This document shows, one piece after another, positions 1-13,500 of a stretch of 64,000 bases of DNA (position 1 is the stretch's first letter; each line of letters starts with the position of its first letter). Where the stretch lies: the NCBI GenBank assembly GCA_036874045.1, contig CM072335.1, forward strand, positions 26,853,501-26,917,500, written 5' to 3'. Position numbers and translations under genes: made by a program. The stretch comes from Cymodocea nodosa. Its lineage: Eukaryota; Streptophyta; Magnoliopsida; Alismatales; Cymodoceaceae. Below the pieces are notes generated by a model. The model worked only from the letters and a program-made list of their open reading frames with translations. It was not told where the DNA came from and searched no databases.

Positions 1-1120
1 TATACACAAAAGCGATCGACAGATGTAAGGAAGAATCATATATATATATATATGAAAACCAAACCTTGCTCATACAACTAAAGCTCGTCAGCCAATACAG
101 AAGAGAAAGGGCGCAAAAGAGGCACATCCAGAGGAGAATAGAAGATTACCCAAGTCGGTTGAGATCATGGGAAGAGGAGACTGAGGGAAGAGGATGAAGG
201 CTTCCCATCACAGGCTATCGGAATCAGAGGCTTCTTTCATGGGGTCATTGGAATCGGAGGGAAGGTGAGGTCGCATTCTCAAAGGGTGGGGGGGGGGGGG
301 GGGGGGCTTCTGTCGCGTTTTCGCCGTAGGGTCGTGGTCGATGGGTTCCCTCGGGATTCAGCACTGGAATTAGAGGCTTCTGTCACGAGCCATTGGCGGA
401 AGGCGAGGTTGTGTTCTTGTCTAGGAGCTTCTCTGTTGCATTGTCGCCAGATTCCTAGGTCGCCAGATTTCTCGAGATTCCAAGGTCGAGGGTGAGAATC
501 GACGTAATTATTACTCTTTTTATACGAAGAAAAGTTTTGGCGTAATAATCTTCCCATGATACCATTTGACACAAATAGGTCTACTGTTCTTCGAACTTCC
601 TCTTTCTCTCGTTTCTTGGAATGCTGCTTAAGCATCAATCAATCACGTTAAGCGTTACAACTTAATCTGTTGTTCTTTGAGAGCTTACAAAGATAGGGGA
701 GGAGTAGGGTGCAAGCTAGTTTAGCAATGCAAGTAGGGGAAAATAGTGAAGTACGTTCATGCATCCAATTAAGCTTTAAACTTACTCTTGGTATTTCTCC
801 AAGTTTTAAATTTTTGGTACGTTGGCTTTTCTTTTCTTAGTCTTCCAAAATCACTTCAATGCAATTTTACATGTGCAAAGTGTCCAAATTAAACCCCTAT
901 ATATCCTACCTTAGGCTAATAGTTTCTCTGTGTCGTTCAAGCAAATTCTAGGAATTTTATACATATCTAAGTCTATCTCGATCAAATAAAAATTACCTCA
1001 AGTATGCACATGAAACTCTTTAAGATTCGCCCTTCTCTTTAATTAGGGGTAAACTTAAAGATGTACTTATCTTCAATTCCATGAAGGCCTTTGACTCTGT
1101 GATTCTCTTTCATGTATTTA
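1..1120. other. Left-edge intergenic DNA with imperfect repeat and G-tract
   Basis: No gene recognised. A run of 19 G lies at 288-306. An imperfect direct repeat is visible: the stretch around 221-278 (AGAGGCTTCT then a GGAAGG-GAGGT-G core) recurs around 366-420, a spacing of about 146 bases. Open frames here lack ATG starts or recognisable domains. The GC-rich part (150-490) could be the leader or first exon of a gene to the left on the minus strand, but nothing confirms this. Confidence 0.4.
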
Positions 1121-1715
1121 AATGAGTGTTTGTGTATTGAAAAGTAGTGAAAAAAGAAGAAGATAGAATATCATAGAAAATGATAGAAAAAAAAAATGAT
1201 AAGATGTAACGAAAAGTTAATAGAAAATTAAAATATTTATGTATAAAATAGAAAGTGATGGAATTTGAAATACGTGTATTTGTGTATAAAATAAAAAATG
1301 ATGGACAATCAAAAAAATATAAAATATATATGTTTATTTACAAAATAAAAATATTAAAAATAATAAATTAAATATTTTTTATATTTATGTGCAATATAGA
1401 GAATAAAAAAATTTGTTATAAATAATATAAGATAAAGTCATTTGTGATAATTGTTACAATATAAAATACATTTTACGTATCTTTATTATTTCATATATCT
1501 CTTATAATATCAATTTTCATTTATTAAAGATATAAATAATTTTTATATTAAAATTAAATATTGTTAATATATTTTGTGATAATTCATCTTTTCTTTTCTT
1601 TCATTTTCTATCAATATAAAAACACTCAAAAAATGATAAATTTTTTTTCACTATTTTCTTTTTCAACATTTTCTACCATTTTCTAAGTACACATATACCC
1701 CCCCCCCCCTCCCTC
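1121..1715 (-). mobile_element. MITE copy B (PIF/Harbinger-like), eroded, inverted relative to copy A
   Basis: About 595 bases, very AT-rich. Read on the minus strand, its interior matches the element at 35131-35781 along nearly its whole length. The right terminus (TTCTAAGTACACATATACCCC) mirrors the terminal inverted repeat of that element; the left terminus (GTGTTTGTGTATTGAAAAG) is eroded. TTA occurs on both sides (1118-1120 and 1716-1718), the expected 3-bp Harbinger target duplication, but boundaries are uncertain because a C-tract lies in the right end. Confidence 0.65.
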
Positions 1716-1718
1716 TTA

Positions 1719-3936
1719 AATACACTTCGTGATAACGATGATATTTATACCACCCATTGATGGTTTTCCTTCTAAAAATATTTAATTTTCATATAAAAAC
1801 AATATTTTAGGATTGCTCGGGAATCGATTGAGAATTTCTGCGTCAAGGTTAAATAACGTGAGATCAACTTCATCTTTTATTTACATTAATTGTCAGGTTC
1901 ATCTCAATCACAATAATATCAAAGAGTCCACGGTATAAAAAAAAAAAAAAAAATTTAATGTGATGGAAAATGACGTGCAAAATCTATGTCTCGTAATACA
2001 GAAAATGACATGCAAAATCTGTCTCATAATCGAAGTCTTATAATGATGATGGTGATATCTTATTAATTATTCCAAATAATAATCACACAAGTAGTCAACA
2101 CAACCGTTAACGCTGCAAGGGTGTAGTAAATACCCTTGGGCTGATGGAAAGTTGACAGTCACTACTCTATAAATTGTTACCAATTATTTATTTCGGGAAA
2201 AACTTTAAAGACTTTGAAGTAACTTAACGTTGTTGAAGACGATGGTGTTTTTGTTTGAATTCAAATTTAATTAAAGCCTCTTCACTCATAATTATCAATG
2301 ATTTGAAGTCAATTTTCCCGGGAGAGAGTAAAACTACAAGTTTTAAACTCAATTATCTTCTTTGGTTTTAATTGAAATCATTATCGAAAGTTCTTTTGTC
2401 TCAAGATTTTTCAATAAGCTAATAAGTGTTATAAGCAATTCTAAATAGTCCATGTCTTCTTCTTATTCTTTAAAAAAAAAAAAAAAAACCTTCACATGTA
2501 CAACCCATGTCTGTAAGCTTATCGATAAATATGTCAGCTTATTTAAGCTAATTTTCTTTTTTCCGTCCCTTTTTTTTTCAAAAGCTTTTTCAATAGGCTA
2601 GGACTTATAAATGCGATGTTTCCTTTTCATCTTCGATAAGTATGTGAAGTGAAATATTATAATATAAGTATATTATATACATATTATACTATTATATTTA
2701 TGTACGTATAACTATGTAGAATATACGCACTATTGTACTATATATCATTCATACATTGAAATGTGCAAACATTATTACAACATATGTATATCATATTATC
2801 TATGAATGGTACATGTTATATTACTTATTATTATATTTTATTCCCTTACTTCACTATAGTATACAAAAATATATTAGATAACATCAAAGAAAATGATGTT
2901 TTTGGGGTGAAATTTGCCAGGATTTTTATTTTTTGGACAGTGTTGGTATATTGTTATTATGAATACTATTTTCTGAAGCTAATAATGCTATTTTATGTAA
3001 AATATGGTGCATCATTTTTAGAAAAATAAGTCAACATCAATATATACCATTTTCATATAGCTAGAAAGAGAAAGAGAAAGAGAAAGAGATAGACACACGT
3101 ATGGAGGCACAGTAGCCTACATGTGTACGTCTTAATATATATGTTGAAGTAGGTCAATTGCTTTGGTCACCTCTAAAGGCGTAACTGTACGTATCTCTTT
3201 GTAAATTCACAAAAGAGGGAAAAAAACCATATCGATGAAGTTATTAGATAACTATGGATATATGGTAAAATTTTCGTTTCAATCAAATAAGTACGTAGAT
3301 TAATCTGAAGAATTGAAAATTAACCGATTTTCTGGCAAATGTCATGATCAAAAGATCTTGATAAATATAACTCAGATTATGTTAAAATTTTTAATACGTA
3401 AGAAATGATGCACCGGATTAAGTAATTAATTATGCAATCAATTGGAGTTTTAAAAATTTATGATCATGAGAAGGGAGGTGTCCAGAGAGACCTTCAAAGA
3501 TGCTTTTCACGTTATTGAAAGGGAAAAAATAAATAAATACGAAAAAGAGAGAGAGAGAGAAAAGGTTTGTTCCTTAGAAAATGGTGTGTCCATGGAAGCC
3601 ATCCGTAAAGCGACTTTAATAAAGTTAGAATAGTATATGCATTTCTACTGGTCAACAATGTACCACCATTTCCCAGGGATAATTCCGTCATTTCAACTTG
3701 CTCCCAGATCTACCGCCGCATCATCGGCCAGCGAAGGTTAGAAAAGGAGTCCCATGCGAGAAAGAAACAGAGAGACAACAGTTTTCTCGCTCTCTCTCTC
3801 TCTCTCTTCTCCACCAGTCCATCTTTGTCTCTGCCTCCTCCTCCTCAACTCCAATCCAATCACTCCCCTCCTCCACCCTTATCCCTTCTATTTTATACCT
3901 CTTTCTTCACACCTCTCCATCCTCCTTCTGAGAGAG
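1719..3936. other. AT-rich intergenic DNA and HD-Zip promoter/leader
   Basis: No gene recognised before the HD-Zip locus. It contains A-tracts (about 1938 and 2472), an AGAAAG-type microsatellite near 3062-3090, a GA repeat near 3548-3561 and a CT-rich tract near 3788-3812. The CT-rich tract and the stretch after about 3690 probably belong to the promoter or leader of the HD-Zip gene, but no TATA box or start site can be fixed. Confidence 0.5.
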
Positions 3937-4017
3937 ATGGAGGCGAGCTACCCCTGTTCTTTGGTTTCACAGGGATCCATTGTCATGATCACCAGCTTCT
4001 TTCGTCATAAGCAGTAG
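3937..4017 (+). promoter_or_regulatory. Upstream ORF in the leader of the HAT5-like gene
   Basis: An ATG at 3937 opens a 26-codon frame closing with TAG at 4015-4017, about 215 bases before the main start codon at 4232. The peptide begins MEASYPCS and ends SFFRHKQ. The same frame is open further upstream to an ATG at 3754, so a longer version is possible if transcription starts earlier. A second tiny uORF (ATG at about 4044, five codons) follows. Arabidopsis ATHB1, the family member this gene most resembles, is known to carry a conserved-peptide uORF that lowers translation. Whether this peptide is homologous to it is an inference that needs alignment. Confidence 0.5.
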
Positions 4018-4231
4018 AGTGAGTGAATTCTTTGCTGGGAGTTCATGCTTGCCTTTTAGATCTTATACTTCTGCTTCTTCTGTTCTCAGAGAAGTGTGTG
4101 TGGTCACACTTTCGGGAGCGCACCACCCCCTCCTCCTCCCATCCTTTAGTTTCTTCTTCTTCTTCTGATCACCCTTCCAGGCTCTCGACTTTTCTGGAAG
4201 AGATTCCGCTCTTTTAAAAAGGAGGGTTGAG

Positions 4232-6044
4232 ATGGCTAACGGAGGACCAGAAATGACGGTTATTCTGCAGAACGAAGGCATCTCTCCAGAAGCTATTGAG
4301 GCTTTACTTGCCTCCACCTCTCCACCAGATTTCCACGGTACGATTATTTCCGGATGCCTTTTTCTTCTTTCTCCTTGTTATTGGTAAATGATTCTCTTTC
4401 CCATCTTCACACTGATCTTCTCCCGTAGGGTTGAATTGTGATCTGGCTTTTATTTCCCCCTCTCAGTTCCTTTCCAAATCCCTTTTTTGTTTGATTCTAG
4501 TTTTAATTTTTGTTATCTACTGTGCCTGGGTTTGGTACCTCTCTTGTTAATGAGAAATCACTAGATTTGTCAAGTATTCGACCGTATCTTTGCTTTGGTC
4601 GGAGTCTGCAGTATAGTTTTCCGATTGGGCCCGTAACTTTGGAAATAGAAATTTTGCTGCCTTAAAGCACGTTATTTATCCTTTCCCCCTCGAGTAATGT
4701 TTTTAGCTTGTGTTTCCCTCCGAATTTTTTTCCCATATTCGCAGACTGTTTGTTTCCTACCTAAAAACTTGTTTTTGAAGCATCGCCAGTCCTTGTGGAA
4801 ACAACCATGAGTTCACACAGGGGAAATCTGGATTTTGATTCTCTCACATCATGGAAGGTGATAGCTTCCACTACTCAAACTGTCAAACAATGATAAACTT
4901 TGCTCTGTAGCTATTAATTGTCATGTTACAGAACTCTGTTGAAGCAAATAACTTGTATTTTCCGAGAACCTAACGTTCAAATTTTTTAAAGCCTTGATGG
5001 TCCTGTACCAGGCTCAAGATCCATGCTGAACTTCGAAGATCTCCACCAAAGCCCCCCCAAATACTCCCTGTTCCGGCACGTCGATGTGGACGAAACCGTC
5101 CTCAACGATGATTTCGACGAGTCTTTCCATCACCCGGAGAAGAAAAGACGACTCACATCCAATCAAGTTCAATGCCTCGAGAAGAGCTTTGAGGTTGAGA
5201 ATAAGCTTGAGCCAGAGAGGAAGATGCAGCTCGCAAGAGACCTTGGCCTGCAACCAAGGCAAGTTGCTATTTGGTTTCAGAACCGGCGTGCTCGGTGGAA
5301 GACCAAGCAGCTTGAAAAGGATTACGAATCCCTGAAAACGAGCTATGATCGCCTCAAAGATGACTACGAAAATCTCAACAAGGACAAGGAACAACTCAAG
5401 CAAGAGGTACAACTTTTTGTTGGTATCAATGCGCATCCAAATTTAAAATGAATGACTGAAACCATTCTTCTGCAATGATGGTTGGCTCGTTTTCTTCCAC
5501 GGGCTCTTTCTAATTCTTTGATCTGATTCTTTTGCTCATAATGATTAGAAACTTATATCCATGCGTTGGTTCATATTCACCATTAATTCGCTCTACACTG
5601 GTTGAGCTGGTTCCGGTGTTACAGGTCCAAGTCCTTAGAGAAAAGATGATCCAGAAAGGAATGGACGATGCCAACATGGAAGCTCCCAGACCCGAAAACG
5701 ACGCAGGTTCCAACCAGCATCTCCAAGGCCTGGACCTGGACTTCGTCTTGGAAGAGAAGAAACCTGAACCGTCGCCGATCTTGACAAGCAAGCAGGAAGA
5801 CATGTGCTCGGCAAACAGCATCGTCTTCGACCCTGAGAGTCCACTCTGCACTGCAGAAGGAGGCCAGTACTTAGCCCAACTGGAGCCAGCAGATTCTTCC
5901 AACGTGCTGCAGGAGCTAGACAACTCGGACGAAGAGGGAGGAGACAAGAAGGTCCACGGCTTCCCGGAGCTCGACGTCGACAACCCTTGCAACTTCGGGT
6001 TCCCCGTCGAGATGGAGCACGGCCTTTGGCCATGGCCATGCTGA
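4232..6044 (+). CDS. HAT5: HD-Zip class I transcription factor, HAT5/ATHB1-like
   Basis: Nuclear DNA-binding factor; HD-Zip I proteins bind CAATNATTG-type pseudopalindromes as dimers and act in growth and stress responses. Exons: 4232-4337, 5012-5406, 5625-6044 (921 nt, 306 aa), all with GT-AG borders and consistent phase. A homeodomain spans about residues 77-134, with the recognition helix [10 protein letters not shown] at 123-132. The leucine zipper follows at once, with Leu at 136, 143, 150, 157, 164 and 171. The acidic C-terminal region ends in LWPWPC, an aromatic tail typical of class I. The N-terminal [10 protein letters not shown] segment and KKRRLT entry to the homeodomain point to the HAT5/ATHB1 clade. 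Intron 2 falls inside the zipper, after residue 167; retaining it would remove the last heptad and the activation domain. The start was chosen as the first in-frame ATG of exon 1. The class call is firm; the clade is likely. Confidence 0.93.
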
Positions 6045-9000
6045 GCTTTCTCCGTCCGGTGGTCCATCAACGTATTCGTATTTGATCACCATTTTGACGT
6101 GTGCTTCGCCGTGCCTTGCCGTAGGCGTTCCACTCCTCCGCCCGTTTTGCCTTCTGTTTTTTTGTGTGCTTTCTTCACGCCATTAAAAAAATAATAATAA
6201 GCGAATAAAGACCAGGTTGGCCAATGTGAAACTTAATTATGTACAATATAGTATCGGAATTTGTATGTGAATTGCGTATGTTGCTTGGTTCCTTCCTCTC
6301 TCCTTTTTTTCAAAAATAAAATTTATTTTTAAAAACGTAAAACTTAATACATGAATGTTTACAGATTTTTTTTTTTCTTGGAGATACTTAATATATTTAT
6401 TTTATCAAAAAAATAATCTGACATTTATTTGTTAGTATTTTTGCATTTGAGAATCAACGATTGAAATTTAGTAAAAAAAGAGAGTGATTTTGGTACCTTT
6501 AGATTAATAATCAATGCTTGTTTAAATTAAATAAATTTTATTATATATTTGTAACTTTTTGATAATAATAACTTTTACGTTCATTATAAGATTCAAATGC
6601 TAATAAAAATTATAAAAACATCCTTCAAACACAGACACGTGACAATGCATGAAACCCGAACTTCTACCGTGAGAAACTCTTCACTTGTTATTAATTAATT
6701 TTGAGTTTAAATTTTACGTAACGTTGAAGTAAATTTGTACACATCTACTTATAGGCACTTTAGACATGTAAATAAGTTTAAAGAAGTCTCTCGTCCAACG
6801 ATGTGATCTAAGCTTACACAGCTATAGACTTCTTCATTAATAATCAATTAATTTTAAGTTTAAAATTACGTACAAATTAAGAATATGAGCTGTACCGTCA
6901 GCCTCATGTTTTGCTTTGGATGATGCCCCTGCATCTGGAGAAAAGCGTCCACCAACCGGGAAATGAAAGTGTATTTGATTCAAATCTAAGATGGTCTCAC
7001 TCACTCCACCCCAGGCGCGATGCGTGAGAACGCGAAACTCCGCCAGGCATGGCGACGGACGCGAAAGCTGCGTGACGTAAAGCAACAACATTAAATGGGC
7101 AAGCATGGACCGGGAAGCGGCGAGGGAGTCGCCGACGCATCTAAAACCCAGACGACCCCAACACCACCATCCCTTGTCCAGATATTCACGTCTCCGGCGC
7201 GGGGTACGGGTCAAGCGGCAGTGGGCAGACGCCCGTCCGGAGATGCCTCTGCTGCTTGTGTGGCCGTGCTTTGCCGTCCACCGAAGGGTGGTCTCCACCA
7301 CCGCGTGATCCGCAGCCCTCGCCGGGCCCCCGTGAAAGCTCCAGCTTTCCGTCGGAGGCGAGGGAAATGGGGTTTTTAATTCGAGGTTGGCGAACCAGAA
7401 TCGTGGGGTAGTAGAATGCCAGGCCAGAGTTTTTTTTTTATTCGAATTTTAATTACTGCTCTATTCAATTAAATCTTTTTTAAAATCTTTGTTTCTCATT
7501 ACCAAAAAAATAAAAATTTAAACAAATCTTTATTTATTTAAATTTAAATAAATCTGTTTCTTTTCTCTCCTTTACCATCTATAATAATAATAGAGTGCAT
7601 GGTACAACTTTTAATGAAAATTTTGTAGGCTAAATTTTTATAAAGGCAAAGGTGACATCTTTTGCAGTTAAACTTATTTCGTATTCTTGCTTACACAGAT
7701 TTTGAAAAAAAATAATAATAATGATAATTACCAGAAACTCCTGACGTCGGAACAAGAACGAAGCGTCAACGAAGAAGCCGAATTTTTCAGAAAAGATGGA
7801 TGATATTTGCGGGATTTTAGTGGAAAAGCCACCTCTTTTTCCAAAAAAGAGAACGTGAGGACAACTTTGTTGTCTTTTCGAGCTTCAAGTACTTGCTTTC
7901 ACGAAAGAGCGTGACCGAAAGGCCCCTCGTAAGAAGCCTTCGTGCCTCTTTCGAGAAAAAAGAAAAGAAAATAAAAGAAAAAGAAGCCATTGGCGAATAA
8001 GAAAATGAAAAGTTTTTTTTTACTTACCTGTCCTTGTAAATATCCTTAATATTATTACACATCCTTCTAAATATTATATTTTTTATGTCTTCGACAAAGA
8101 AGAAGCTCATCTTCTATCTCTCTCGTTAATTGACGTTAACAAGAAGAAGAGTGTTTTAGTCGCTGTCCGCATATCATTTAAGAATATGTTTTATTTGTTA
8201 GTTTTTAATATTTAAATACTCATCTCTCTTTTTTCGATAAGTTTAAGGAATTTAAATACTCATCTTGCAAACTCTCAATGTATATATATTATATACTCGT
8301 CTTCGCTCCTCTCATCTACAGCGTACTATTCTAAAAATATTTCTTCCTCGTTCCCATTTCATCACAAGCAAGTATCAAAGATTTTCCTTTTCTTCCCCAG
8401 AAAATTATATTTTTCCTTTTATTTTCACGCAAGCACAGATACCTTAATGAAGTCGAAAGGTAAATAAGATGTAGCTTTTTTTATTTTACGTTGCTTTCGC
8501 TTTCTCTATATTTTTTTTCATTTCCTTGGGACAAACACTTCTTTGACGACGGAAAGGTATATAAGAATAATATTTTCTTTTGTTGATGATATATAATAAA
8601 ATATAATATTTTAATAGGTATAAAATATATATTAAAGGATGAATAATGAAATTCACGTCATAAAGTTTAGAACACTGGATGTGACTTGCAAGCCCACGTG
8701 ACACCGAAGTGTACGGGTGAGAACCATTGGAAACTAGTAATAATATAAATAGTTCATTTTTACCGCGGGCAGTCATAATATTTTTTGCTGCAGTGACGAT
8801 TTAAATGGTTCATTTTTACAACAGATTTTTGAAATGACATAAATTTAAGATACGTTATTTAACAAAATATGTACTTTACGAAAGAAACAAAAATACAATC
8901 AAATAAGATAAAATATGTCAATAAAAGAAACAATGATATAACTAAGAGCAACAATTAGTGATATACCTACAAGAGTTATGAGAAAATCAAAATTGTAATT

Positions 9001-10536
9001 GGAAATAATGAGGTGAGACGCATTTGTAGATAAAAGTGAATCGTGTAATTTACAATTTCTACGAATGGTGAGCAGATTACAAGAACGTGGATTATACAAT
9101 TCACGATATCTACGAATAGAAATAGGAATGAATAAAAGTCGTATGATTCACAGAATTAATAATAAATGATTAAATTTGATATATCATTCTCGATACTTTC
9201 AATAAAAATTATAGTAAATATCTATAGTAATATTTTTAAATGATGTTTAGATAACAGGAGTGTTTCTAAATAAGATTTTATATTTTTACCTCTTTACCAA
9301 TAATCTCTAAAATAAAAATGATAAATTCTTTACCCGTGACTTCTCCATCCTATGACCATTGTTGAACAACAAATTCTCTATATTAAACAATAATAATAAA
9401 AATTTGTTGACCATTATTGAACAACAAATCCTCGATATTAAGGTCAACCTAGCATGTGCATATTGTTTTTCATTATCTTTCGGATTTCATTCAAAATCTT
9501 GCCAAAAATTGTGTGGATACTTAATCCATTTGAAGGTCTGTACTTCTACCACGCCTTTCTCCCAAGTTTGAGGAAAAATGCATTCATAAAAACATTATTT
9601 TAATACAATTTTGCTCCCTAACAAAGATGCAAATGGATCCAATACGAATTTGATATGTCCTTTATTATAATAATAACTATATAATCAATTAATCTACAGT
9701 ATAATTCAGCATTTATTGATTTTAAATTTAAACCGAGTTATATTTATTACAATATTTTTATTTAAAAATGAAAAAAAAAATCAACCAATTTTAATACTTT
9801 TACATCAAATATAAAACATTATTATATAATACGTATTTAGCTTAAATAAAATGAAAAATCAGTATTCATTTAATTTGAATAACTTTTTTATTATATATTT
9901 ACTCTCGTCTAACGTTGAAATACGTAAATTTGCACGTAAGATTTTCAACCCAAGTTTCAAATATTTAAAAGAGTCGTAAGACACTCATAATTAAAAATAT
10001 CGTAAATATTCGTATTCACATAGATATTTTAATTTAAAATTTATTAATGGTAATATAGCAAAATTATGTATTTATTACAACAGTAATCTTCGTATAAATC
10101 TTAAATTTATACATTTAAATAATATTCACAACATTTGAATATCACGGTAAAAAAGTTTGAATCTTGAAAATTTGTACATGTGTCGAATTTTTTAATTTAG
10201 CATAAAAAAAAGGTCTGGAGGTTTCTTTTTTTAAAATTTGAAATGTATATAAAAGTAAGGAGGTGAGTACTTGATGCCTATCACTCCTCTCCCATTTCTT
10301 CACGGTGTGATCTTCTTTCGCGCTTGTGCACGGTTCCGACAAAGCCTAGGGATCTGGAAGCGGCTTCCTGATCTTGCTCTCCGTTCTCAATCCCAAACTT
10401 CGTTTCGGAAGATCAACACCCATTTTCGAGATGAGATTTGAGAATCGGTACGGAAGAATCGGGGGATAGTTGACGCCACTTCTCACTTCTGTTGGACGGG
10501 TCTCGCAGAGGTTCAAGTTTTGCGGGGGTGGGGAAT
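6045..10536. other. Intergenic DNA, mostly AT-rich, with one GC-rich island
   Basis: No gene recognised between the HD-Zip and LIP1 loci. Most of it is AT-rich and stop-dense. A GC-rich, CpG-containing island at about 6890-7380 has open frames on both strands (longest about 150 codons on the minus strand) but no domain I know and codon content that looks accidental. A second, less GC-rich patch lies at about 7740-7960. The last about 250 bases (10290-10536) are probably the LIP1 promoter and leader. Confidence 0.45.
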
Positions 10537-13500
10537 ATGTTCTGGAGGGAGAAGGAGCGCGGCGGATCGAGAGACCTGAATGGTGGGCCGCCTAGTGGAC
10601 AAGTTCGAGTGCTCGTCGTCGGTGACTCCGGTACGTTGTCGTCTTCTCATCAGAGGAGTCTCGTGTCTCTACGATTCGTGTTGTTGTTCCGAGGGTTTTT
10701 GTTTTCACTTCAGACGATTGAGCTACGTAGATATTGCTGTGGCGGTAGGATTTGGGATGCAGTTCTCGCTGATAAAACATGGTATAGAAGATTTTGCGGC
10801 AATTCTGGAAATTTGCTGTATCTATCTCTGCTTTGCGTTGATGATTTTTTTAGATAATGTATTGTGTAGTAGATGAACTTTGTTCCTGTCTGTCATAACG
10901 AGATCTTTAATTAACTCGTTTAGTATGCATGATTCTTATTGCCAATCTCGTCCCATGATAACTGTTCGATCGAAGTTGGTAATAAGGCGTCAAGGAAAGC
11001 TGCATTCTATTACTCACACTTATTTATAACAATGTGTTCCTACTTGATACCTAGCCAGCCTTTTTCCCTTTTTCGAGCTAGTTCCTGTTAAGAATCACTT
11101 CTCAAGCTTAATTCGGACTTCGAGTATATGCTTGATATTCTGTTTTTGTCATAAGTGTCAGAAAATCCTTTGGAACGTATTTTTCGTTTCTTATCTTTAA
11201 GGGTGCTAGTGGTGGATATCTGAAATCTGAATATCTGCTTTGAATTCGTATCCCAAATGTTTAGATTTTGTATCCAAAAATCCAATGAAGCAAATTTGAA
11301 GCTGAAGAAATTTGGTTCGAATGCAAGGGTTTTTTTTACCGAAAAAGGCAACATTAAATTTGAATGCTGATATATTTGATCTAAATATGTAAATCTGAAA
11401 AATACTTGTATTCATGAAGTATCCAAATTTGCATCAAATTCCAAATTCATCTAATGTATACATAAGTTTTAATTTTTAAATAGATTTTATTTTTATCCTT
11501 CATCCATATAAATTATTATTATTAATTAATTTAAATAATATAAGCACGTTAAATATATTTTAAAATATTTATGTTTTATTATAATTATAAATTTAAATAT
11601 GGAATTTTCACGTTTAAAATTTTTAATCAGATATAAATAATTGCTAAATTTGAATTTTTTAAGATTAAGATAATATCCTAATTTGGATATGGATTTAGAA
11701 ATTAATATTTGTTTGGATATGGATTGAAATTAGATGCAGTTGAAAATTTTCAAATTCGGATTAAGGTACTGGTAGATCCACTTTGTACTACCCTATCTAC
11801 ATTCCTCTTCTGTTTGGAGAAAAGTGCATGCAATGTCCATGAAAATTGATAGACAAAGTTAGTTCCATTTATTTCTAATTGGTTTTGTATTAGTAGTTAT
11901 CCAATCTTATGCATGCTTACCTTGATAGAGTTTGATACTGATTTGACAGGGGTTGGGAAAACATCACTTGTCCATCTTATAACAAAAGGTTCTGCAATTG
12001 CCAATCCAACTCAGACCATTGGCTGCACAGTTAGCATAAAGGTCAGATTATTTTGTTTTGTGAAAATGATCTGATTTTAGTTACTTTTCCGATTGTTTTA
12101 CAAAATTATTCTTTTACAGCATATGGCTTGTGGAGATGCCCGTGGCTCTTCTAACATGATAAAAGATAAAACAGAAGGGGATTTCTTTATTGAGCTGTGG
12201 GATATCTGTGGTCATGAAAGATATAAAGATTGCAGAGCCATTTTTTACAAACAAATCAATGGTAAGAAGCAATGACTGAAATCATAGGGATTTTGTCAGA
12301 AGTATTCCTAGAATCCTAGATGTGCTAATGCTCCAAATGAGTACTATTCATAAAGTTGGATTTTTCTCATGAACGAGGTTATTTCTCTGGATAAATAGAT
12401 TAGAAAAATTTGACAAATAAGTTGCTGCATCTTTGGCCATTTGATTATGTGTAGGGGACGGAGTTGACTTGTCCTTACTGCACAAACTGTGTTCTTTATT
12501 TATCAGTTCAAATGGTTTAGACTTTGATTGTTTACATTGATAAACAGGTGTGATATTTGTTCATGATCTTACTCAAAGAAAGACAAAATCAAATTTGCAG
12601 AAATGGGCAGCAGAAATATCTGCGTCAGGGACATTTTCAGCTCCTTTAGGATCATATGGGCCAAGTGGTCTTCCCATTCCATACCTTGTTGTCAGCAATA
12701 AAGTCGATATTGCTGATAAACAAGGTTCAAGTGGAAGCAGTGGCAATCTTGTGGATGCTGCTCGCCAATGGGTTGAGAAGCAGGGTTTGCTTTCATCCAG
12801 TGAAAATCTCCCACTTACAGAAAGCTTTCCTGGGAGTTCAGGACTTATTGCTGTAAGGATTCATCTTTAATGCTATAATTTTGCAAATCAACATTTTTTC
12901 CCCTTTTTTAATTCAAAGGAGTTATTTTCTTTGAGTATTATTCATTTAGAATTCCAGATGTTACCATAAGTTCTCAGAGGTCATTATCCTTTTTGTAAGG
13001 TTAGATGCCATTGTCTTGATTTCTGTGCTTTCCTCCTCCTTGAAGATGACGTCCCCATATAAGTTTTGAACCATCTTATTGTCTTCTCATTTTTTCATCT
13101 GTGCATTGATTTAGTTTCTCTTTTGCTTTTTATTATCTTATGAGATTTAAAAATTCAGACTAAAAAATATTGCACTTAAGTGTTTCTTCAGGTGCTTTAG
13201 GATAGTAGTAATGTATCAAACTTCTAGCATAAAGTATAGAAGCCTCAGAGACTACATAGAATTATTGAGAGATGTTTACTTTGTACTCATGCCTTTGTTG
13301 TATGTGGCCCTTTTTTCCCTTTTCACTATTAACATTTGATGCATGAATGCTATAATCAACCTATTACTTATCAATATATTACAGTTAGTGTTTTAGGTAT
13401 ATTGCTGTTTGGGTTTCCTTATTGTCAGCATGAAAATCTCATATACACTTTAAAAATATCCATCACGTATTCATGTCATCAGGAGTAATGCTTGTGTCAG

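Noticed and set aside
279-638. 119-codon minus-strand frame near the left edge
   Set aside because: Its Pro run comes from the G-tract and no domain is visible.
3698-3931. Ser/Leu-rich frame in the HD-Zip leader as a separate protein
   Set aside because: It reflects a CT-rich leader tract; no domain.
6837-7301. 154-codon minus-strand frame as a gene
   Set aside because: No domain, no intron-exon context and overlapping frames of similar size on the other strand; expected in GC-rich DNA.
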